From CAYMSF01 sp964542255 (lineage in GTDB: Bacteria > Verrucomicrobiota > Lentisphaeria > Victivallales > Victivallaceae), in the NCBI GenBank assembly GCA_964542255.1, contig CAZITV010000138.1:1-6146 (forward strand): DNA of 6,146 nt. Direction: 5' to 3'. Below the pieces are notes generated by a model. It was not told the origin of the DNA. It was given only the letters and a program-made list of their open reading frames with translations, and made no database searches. Positions 1 to 4,611 of this stretch are shown here, one piece after another. Within the stretch, counting starts at the first letter, position 1; each line of letters opens with the position of its first letter. The translations under genes were made by a program, and so were the position numbers.

Positions 1-173
1 TCATAATATATCCCATAAGCTGACTGACCATCTTTGACCAGCGCCCGTTCAACCGGCAACTGTTCTTTTTTCAGTATTTTTTTTTCCGCGGCATAGAGCG
101 TGTCACCTATTGATGCTCCAATCATGACAGCAAAAATTCCGTACATGGCGAAACGAATCGGTACTGTTTTCAT
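1..173 (-). CDS. Secreted protein, 5' part only; possible DUF4838/GH20-like N-terminal domain
   Basis: The first 57 codons are visible; the rest lies beyond the left edge. The ATG at 173 is preceded by a strong Shine-Dalgarno sequence, AAGGAG, four bases upstream, which fixes the start. The N-terminus is a clear signal peptide: basic residues K2 and R7, a hydrophobic core at about 8-23, and a signal peptidase I site TLYA/AE after residue 28, so the product is exported. The mature part begins with a lysine-rich stretch, then ERALVKDGQSAYGIYY. By recollection this resembles the opening strand of the DUF4838/alpha-glucuronidase-type N-terminal domains common in large secreted Lentisphaerae and Planctomycetes proteins (a 'lv.dGk..y.I' pattern). 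That assignment is a weak inference from about 20 residues. The gene starts 13 bases after the stop of the double-propeller gene, so the two are probably co-transcribed and translationally coupled. A run of nine adenines lies just after the signal peptide. Confidence 0.82.
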   Translation of the reverse strand, partial: MKTVPIRFAMYGIFAVMIGASIGDTLYAAEKKILKKEQLPVERALVKDGQSAYGIYY

Positions 174-177
174 ACAA

Positions 178-183
178 CTCCTT
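178..183 (-). promoter_or_regulatory. Shine-Dalgarno site of the left-edge secreted protein
   Basis: Read on the minus strand the sequence is AAGGAG, then TTGT, then ATG. It occupies almost all of the 13-base gap after the preceding stop codon. It decides the start of the truncated gene and supports its expression as part of the same transcript as the propeller gene. Confidence 0.75.
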
Positions 184-186
184 GGG

Positions 187-2685
187 TTAGTGAATATCAT
201 TATTTTTCTTTTTGAGTGGCGGATAATAAATAAATAGATGTGATATGGCATCACTCTCGCCGATATATAATTCACCGTCGGCTCCGGTTATCAACGCATC
301 AGCTTTATGCATTATCCAGGTTTTGGGCATTTTTGCCCTGACCATACCTGAATCTTCCAGAGTCCTGTCGGACGGATCATATCGGAACAAATGCACCAAT
401 TCGTCATCAGTTCCGCAAAGCCCCCAGATTATCCCGTCGTGCCCGACGGTAATTCCTCTGATATGACTTTCGATGGAAGGCTTGCCGATGTTTACAAGTT
501 TCTCCGACGCCGGGTCAAACATGAACAGATAACCGTCGGCGTACGTTCCGCCGTAAATCATTCCATCATCAGCCATGGTTAGCGCACTGATGCTATTCAG
601 GTATTCGCGTCCGGCGCCGACCGGTATTTTCATTGTTGTTGCCCTGAATGTATCTTCATCCGGACAATATTTGATTATACATCCGTAACGGCCTGAAAAA
701 TATACATTGCCACCGGCACAGATCATTGCCCGTGAAATGTTATTCTTCTTTCCGATATGATCGTCATAAATATTTTTGATGGTTGTTTTTCTGTTTGCAA
801 TATCATAAATGAAAAATTTGCCACCGGGGTAAGTTAAGCCGTAAATATGATTCCTTGCTTTGTCGATGGTCATTGCCAAAATGCCTTCTTCAGGTACCGG
901 TGCGCCAAGATCATCAATGGTTGCAAGTTCAGCTGAAATTAAATGCGCCTGCTTGAAAAGGAGGGTGAACTCGCCCTTGTCTCTGTCGTCCAGGCTGCTG
1001 AGAACAAGTTCATTTTCAGGAGCATTGTACAGATATAAATGCCCCTCCGTACAATCTTTGCCATAGCCCATGGTGCCCATATAGATCCTGCCTTGTCCGT
1101 CTGCAACAATATTACGGCACCGCGACTTACCTCCTCCAAACGTATTCAACGGTATAAACCTTTTGGTTAGTGGCAGGTAGGTGAACAAATGTGATTTACT
1201 CCCGGACGTCGCACCGAAAAGTGTTCCGCCATTTCCCATTACAAGCGCAGTCACGGCACACTCATTGCGCGGAATGTGCGGCGTTCTGCCGCAAAGCCCC
1301 AGCTCCTGGGCAAAGAAATTTCCGTGTGTGACGAAGATGGAATTGTGTTCTCTGGACGGATAGTGGTAGGAATATTCAAACGGCTTGGGCTGTTCGGCTT
1401 GCGTAATCTGATAGCGTGTCTTATATGATTCCGGCAATTTCTTTTTAATTCCGGCAGGATTGAAAACGATAAGCTGCAGAGGCGAATTCTTCCCGGGTTG
1501 TTCAGCCGTGAAATAGACATTTCCATCAAGCCCGACCGTTGACGCCACGGGAGTGTTGATCTGCGCGAATCCATCCACCTGCATGACGCCATAATATGTT
1601 TTTTCGCCACTGGCGATGTCAATACTGGCAATATGTGCGCCGGCTTTTCCGGAGACGTAGTTTTTGGTGCCGATGTATATTTTTCCATCCTGTCCTACGG
1701 TCATAGTACGGGGCAAAGGAATGTTAACCGGATACTCACCCATTTTGTCCTCATCATATAGAGTGCCGTAATCCCGTATCTGACCATACGCCCCGACCGT
1801 CGGGTCAAATTCAAATACACGTTGTCCGATGGCGCTTACACCATATAGTTTTACCTTGTCCGGTCCAGGCACAAAATGAAACACGCCGTTGCCATCGCTG
1901 TTGCGCCATGGGGCATTCGGTATCTTGAGCGGCAACTTATCAATAGTTTCTTTTTCGGGAGAATAACGGAGCAGGAAACCATTGCAGTCGGTCGTGTATG
2001 CATAACCGCTGGCACTGTAGCACGGACCCATAAAATCATATTGTGAAATACGCCCCAGATCTTTTACTTCACCTGTTTTCAGTTTCACCACGAAGAAGTG
2101 TGCCGTCAAAAAACTGGTCAGATAGAGTTCATCCCGGTCCGGGTTACAGGTTAACCAGCGGCATCCGCCTTTTTGGGCGATAGTGCCGAAATCCTCTATG
2201 CTTTTTTTAACAGGATCATAGATGATAAGACGGGAACCCGGGAAACATCTGGCCGGGTCATTGTACACATGCCAGTAATGGTAAAAGTCCTCGTCTGCCG
2301 GCGGCGCCGTCATGTGTGTCGCGGCATACACTTTTCCGCCGTTTCCGATACAGATGGAAGTATGAATCTTGGAATGCGGATGCCTCGGACTGTTTTCAGG
2401 TTGTTTGATGATTTTCTCAAGGTCCGCAATGTCTTCAAACCGGTCTGCTTCCGGATCATAGCTGATAAGTTGAGCAAAACTTCCCGGCGCATCCATTTCA
2501 GCGCTTAAACCAAGATAAATCTTACCGTCATTTCCTGTTGCCGCCGAATAAATGACATTATGTCTGGGCTTGTTTTCAATAATCCGGGTGGTTATTAAAT
2601 TCTGATCAACTATTCTTTCTTCTGTCATTTTTTCCCTTGTGCCGATTACATCCCGCTCAATTTTTCCGGGTTTCCAATCAGCCAT
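187..2685 (-). CDS. Large double beta-propeller protein (two sets of seven repeats), function unknown
   Basis: An 832-residue protein built almost entirely of repeats of the pattern 'G.DGkIY.g......l..YDP'. I count fourteen, starting near residues 50, 113, 180, 222, 264, 329, 384, 483, 528, 605, 655, 703, 747 and 800. Clear examples are GNDGKIYLG (51-59), GQDGKIYIG (331-339) and GADGELYIG (801-809), followed by YDP or FDP turns. A repeat-poor linker with many charged and aromatic residues (about 411-450) separates seven repeats on each side, which suggests two seven-bladed propellers. The blades resemble SMP-30/virginiamycin-B-lyase/PQQ-type repeats, but no specific family or catalytic motif is recognised. 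There is no signal peptide or membrane segment, so it is probably cytoplasmic, unlike its secreted neighbours. The start is uncertain: ATG 2685 has no Shine-Dalgarno, whereas ATG 2628 (Met20) has AAGGG five bases upstream, giving 813 residues. Possible roles are a lyase, isomerase or binding scaffold for sugar-acid substrates. Confidence 0.88.
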   Translation of the reverse strand: MADWKPGKIERDVIGTREKMTEERIVDQNLITTRIIENKPRHNVIYSAATGNDGKIYLGLSAEMDAPGSFAQLISYDPEADRFEDIADLEKIIKQPENSPRHPHSKIHTSICIGNGGKVYAATHMTAPPADEDFYHYWHVYNDPARCFPGSRLIIYDPVKKSIEDFGTIAQKGGCRWLTCNPDRDELYLTSFLTAHFFVVKLKTGEVKDLGRISQYDFMGPCYSASGYAYTTDCNGFLLRYSPEKETIDKLPLKIPNAPWRNSDGNGVFHFVPGPDKVKLYGVSAIGQRVFEFDPTVGAYGQIRDYGTLYDEDKMGEYPVNIPLPRTMTVGQDGKIYIGTKNYVSGKAGAHIASIDIASGEKTYYGVMQVDGFAQINTPVASTVGLDGNVYFTAEQPGKNSPLQLIVFNPAGIKKKLPESYKTRYQITQAEQPKPFEYSYHYPSREHNSIFVTHGNFFAQELGLCGRTPHIPRNECAVTALVMGNGGTLFGATSGSKSHLFTYLPLTKRFIPLNTFGGGKSRCRNIVADGQGRIYMGTMGYGKDCTEGHLYLYNAPENELVLSSLDDRDKGEFTLLFKQAHLISAELATIDDLGAPVPEEGILAMTIDKARNHIYGLTYPGGKFFIYDIANRKTTIKNIYDDHIGKKNNISRAMICAGGNVYFSGRYGCIIKYCPDEDTFRATTMKIPVGAGREYLNSISALTMADDGMIYGGTYADGYLFMFDPASEKLVNIGKPSIESHIRGITVGHDGIIWGLCGTDDELVHLFRYDPSDRTLEDSGMVRAKMPKTWIMHKADALITGADGELYIGESDAISHLFIYYPPLKKKNNDIH
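2634..2638 (-). promoter_or_regulatory. Candidate ribosome binding site for an internal start of the propeller gene
   Basis: On the minus strand AAGGG is followed by five adenines and the in-frame ATG at 2628 (Met20 of the longest frame). The upstream ATG at 2685 is preceded only by AT-rich sequence (ACAATAAGTAAA) with no such element. The other genes here with visible starts all have purine-rich sites four to eight bases before their ATG, so the internal start is a serious alternative. Confidence 0.4.
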
Positions 2686-2818
2686 TTTACTTATTGTTAA
2701 TTATATTCTTGTAATATCCCTGCCGCTATATTCTTTTTAAGGACATAATTTTATTACCGCTTTGCACTCATTAACTATCACAATATTCATCACAGTGCCA
2801 CCAGTTACTACTATATAT
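2686..2818. other. AT-rich gap between the secreted protein and the propeller gene; possible promoter
   Basis: This 133-base gap has no coding frame of note and no GC-rich hairpin with a T-run, so no intrinsic terminator is evident. On the minus strand a perfect TATAAT lies at 2705-2700, but no TTGACA-like box sits 16-18 bases before it. If it were a -10 box, transcription would start only about 7 bases before the ATG at 2685, or about 65 bases before the ATG at 2628, which would fit the internal start better. ATCACA occurs twice on the plus strand (2777-2782 and 2789-2794), 12 bases apart. Regulatory meaning is not established. Confidence 0.3.
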
Positions 2819-3727
2819 TCATGAACCGGCAGGCATATCAGTAGAAACATTTTTAGCTTCGAGAGATTTCAGGTATTCCAGCGCGTCGCGGTTTGATTTC
2901 TCAAACGAAAAGTCATAGATGAGCAGGTGCATCTCCTTTATCTCCGGACCGTATGTTAAGTGAACATCAGAATGAAAATAAGACATTGCCACTTCAGCCG
3001 TCTTCACCTCTGCCGGATTATAGAATAGCGCGCAACCTCCACCGGCTTTTCTGGTTTCGCTGACTGGGGTGCCGAGGTCGAATACAGCATCATGAAGGAA
3101 TGCCCACCGTTCATCCTTTTCCAGCTTGACAACAAACGCTTTTTGTCCTTGATTCAGCACCTCTGTCCGTCGTACCGTGCCAATGGCGCGGGTCAGTTTA
3201 TTTTTGGGCTCATCAGTGCTGGGGAAGCATTCCAGGGCGATGCGTGTCTGCTTCAGTGGTTGGTACGGATCAACTTTTACCGTGAGTAAAACCTTATCAT
3301 CGCCCTCGTGCAAAGTCATAAGAAGTGTCACTTTCGCCTGCACTCCATGCTGAATTGCCTCAATCCTTGCCACATTTGCATTCGCTGTGACCGTGAGTTT
3401 TGTTTTCTCCTCAAAGCCTTTTTTCAGCGCCCTGCCGGTATATTCAAAATAACGTTCATCGTTGACCCAAACGGTGCAGAGTTCGTTCATTTTCCAGTTC
3501 ATCTGAACCGGCAGCGGCATACCGATGGATGCCCCGTTGCACCTGAACGCGAAGATACGTCGTCCGGTGTCCACCGTGATTTCACGTACAACACACATCA
3601 CGCCGACGCTCTTAAACTCTGTGTAGCCGGTATCTTTGACTTTCACTTCCGCCAGAGCAACGGAAGAGCAAACCAGCAATGCAAGCAGGAGACAGACGTA
3701 TGACATAGACATCGTATTACGGCTCAT
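2819..3727 (-). CDS. Secreted protein of unknown function, 302 residues
   Basis: The ATG at 3727 is preceded on the minus strand by AAAGG with eight bases between, which favours it over the in-frame Met6 and Met8. Residues 1-26 form a signal peptide: R3, a leucine-rich core at about 10-22, and a signal peptidase I site VALA/E. A cysteine at 20 is not in a proper lipobox (LLVC, valine at -1), so it is probably not a lipoprotein. The mature protein alternates short hydrophobic and charged segments typical of beta-sandwich proteins, for example TKLTVTANANVARIEAI (109-125), AKVTLLMTLH (131-140) and DKVLLTVKVDPY (144-155). A short helical C-terminus follows (about 274-290, NRDALEYLKSLEAK). I do not recognise the family and see no catalytic motif. 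The gene begins 16 bases after the RraA-like stop codon, so the two are almost certainly co-transcribed. A carbohydrate-binding or carbohydrate-processing role outside the membrane is a guess from context. Confidence 0.88.
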   Translation of the reverse strand: MSRNTMSMSYVCLLLALLVCSSVALAEVKVKDTGYTEFKSVGVMCVVREITVDTGRRIFAFRCNGASIGMPLPVQMNWKMNELCTVWVNDERYFEYTGRALKKGFEEKTKLTVTANANVARIEAIQHGVQAKVTLLMTLHEGDDKVLLTVKVDPYQPLKQTRIALECFPSTDEPKNKLTRAIGTVRRTEVLNQGQKAFVVKLEKDERWAFLHDAVFDLGTPVSETRKAGGGCALFYNPAEVKTAEVAMSYFHSDVHLTYGPEIKEMHLLIYDFSFEKSNRDALEYLKSLEAKNVSTDMPAGS

Positions 3728-3743
3728 GATCGATACCTTTCAA

Positions 3744-4475
3744 TTATTTTTTCTTTGCTGCGTATGAATGTCCGCCAAAGATGGCGCGCAGTTCTGCCGC
3801 CGATTTTGCCTTTTGCAGACGGCCAATACGCTCATTTTCTTCAGCGCGAAGTTTGACGGAAAGGTCAAGGATTAATTCGAGCTTGTCTGCAGGAAACTTG
3901 CACGCGCCGTTCTCGTCCATGTGGATCAATTCACCAGGCGCGACATCCATGCCGCATACCGACACAGGGGCATTGACGGAATGAACAGCCATGTCGCCAT
4001 GTCCAGGAGTAATGCCTGTGAGCATGTACTGGAATTTCATTGGCCGTACTTCATCCACATCGCGTGAAGGCCCGTTGGAAATCAGACCGACGCAACCGAT
4101 GGCCTTCATTGCCGAAACCATGTTGCCACCGGCGAGACCGACCTTTCCCGCGATCTCAGGCGGGAACTTCTGCTGCATGACAAGTACAGTCGGCTTCGGC
4201 ATGGCTTCCAGCGCATCCAGTACATCCATGAAGCTCAACCGCGTGTAACCTGGGGAGGGCAGGCCGAAGACGCAGGTGACAGCATAGCCACAGCGCGGAC
4301 CGAGATCCGGGTACATGCAGTGTAAAGTTTGGTCGGTGTACCAGTTTTCGCTCCATGGGTTGTAGAGACCCAGGCAGAATGGATGGGTTGGATATGTGGC
4401 CACGACATTTGTGACCGATGGAGTGTCAAACTTGCAAAGTTCTGTGATCATTTCGTTGACTGTGAGCTTGGACAT
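3744..4475 (-). CDS. RraA-family protein (HMG/CHA aldolase-like)
   Basis: A 243-residue protein of the RraA / 4-hydroxy-4-methyl-2-oxoglutarate aldolase superfamily, whose enzymatic members use a divalent metal to cleave pyruvate from hydroxylated keto-acids. The family signature is seen as GGNMVSAMKAIGCVGLIS from 116, followed by NGPSRD ending at Arg138 and Asp139. In the aldolases the Arg binds pyruvate and the Asp the metal. Downstream, APVSVCGMDVAPGELIHMD (169-187) and NGACKFP (189-195) match the conserved 'G..V.PGd.i..D..G...iP' region. The N-terminus has the DTPSVTNVV pattern (17-25) of a subgroup with an extended segment (about 30-55) before the 'GYAVT' strand. E. coli RraA, the RNase E inhibitor, lacks the metal Asp (RQ in place of RD), so an enzyme is more likely than an RNase regulator. 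The acidic residue usual just before the helix at 118 appears to be Gly/Asn. The start has AAGAGG four bases upstream. No signal peptide is present, so it is cytoplasmic. Confidence 0.92.
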   Translation of the reverse strand: MSKLTVNEMITELCKFDTPSVTNVVATYPTHPFCLGLYNPWSENWYTDQTLHCMYPDLGPRCGYAVTCVFGLPSPGYTRLSFMDVLDALEAMPKPTVLVMQQKFPPEIAGKVGLAGGNMVSAMKAIGCVGLISNGPSRDVDEVRPMKFQYMLTGITPGHGDMAVHSVNAPVSVCGMDVAPGELIHMDENGACKFPADKLELILDLSVKLRAEENERIGRLQKAKSAAELRAIFGGHSYAAKKK

Positions 4476-4479
4476 GGTA

Positions 4480-4485
4480 CCTCTT
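4480..4485 (-). promoter_or_regulatory. Shine-Dalgarno site of the RraA-like gene
   Basis: The minus strand reads AAGAGG, TACC, ATG. The spacing of four bases and the purine-rich core support ATG 4475 as the start. Confidence 0.65.
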
Positions 4486-4540
4486 ATGTCAATTTTATTT
4501 TTAAGGCGCTTATATAAAAACTGTTAGAAAGACACGCTAA

Positions 4541-4557
4541 AGTTGTGAACTCCAACT
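4541..4557. repeat. Short inverted repeat in an intergenic gap
   Basis: On the plus strand AGTTG and CAACT are separated by seven bases. With arms of only five base pairs this could be an operator half-site pair, a small hairpin after the upstream gene, or coincidence. Confidence 0.25.
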
Positions 4558-4611
4558 AATTTTCTCTCTGCAAATCACTTCTTAAATCTCTCTCCCCTTG
4601 TAACTTTCTGC

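Larger units (their letters stand above)
4476..4611. other. AT-rich gap between the propeller glycosidase-like gene and the RraA-like gene
   Basis: This 136-base gap has no gene. A TATATA at 4511-4516 could be a -10 box for minus-strand transcription of the RraA-like gene, but the sequence 17-18 bases further upstream matches TTGACA poorly. A short inverted repeat, AGTTG and CAACT with a seven-base loop, lies at 4541-4557. It is followed on the minus strand by TTTAG rather than a T-run, so it is a weak terminator at best and could equally be an operator or chance. The gap makes it unclear whether the upstream gene shares a transcript with the others. Confidence 0.3.

Noticed and set aside
1251..1688. 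A 145-codon frame on the minus strand inside the propeller gene
   Set aside because: It is a frame-shifted shadow. The propeller repeats continue uninterrupted in the main frame across this stretch, so there is no frameshift and no nested gene.
2173..2508. A 111-codon open frame on the plus strand
   Set aside because: It is antisense to the first propeller domain, has no signal or motif, and its translation has low-complexity basic stretches typical of non-coding frames.
2777..2794. CRP-type binding site suggested by TGTGAT on the minus strand
   Set aside because: A CRP site needs TGTGA and TCACA as an inverted pair with six bases between. Here the two copies are direct repeats, so it does not fit.
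3308..3703. A 131-codon open frame on the plus strand
   Set aside because: It is antisense to the secreted 302-residue protein, is rich in Cys, His and Phe as expected of a reverse-strand shadow, and has no recognisable motif.
3744..4475. Naming the RraA-like gene as the RNase E regulator rraA or as menG
   Set aside because: The Arg-Asp pair, the extended N-terminal segment and the sugar-gene context favour an aldolase-type member. The old methyltransferase name is a known mis-annotation of the family.
4541..4557. Intrinsic terminator after the glycosidase-like gene
   Set aside because: The stem is only five base pairs and is followed by TTTAG rather than a run of Ts, so it is listed only as a short inverted repeat.
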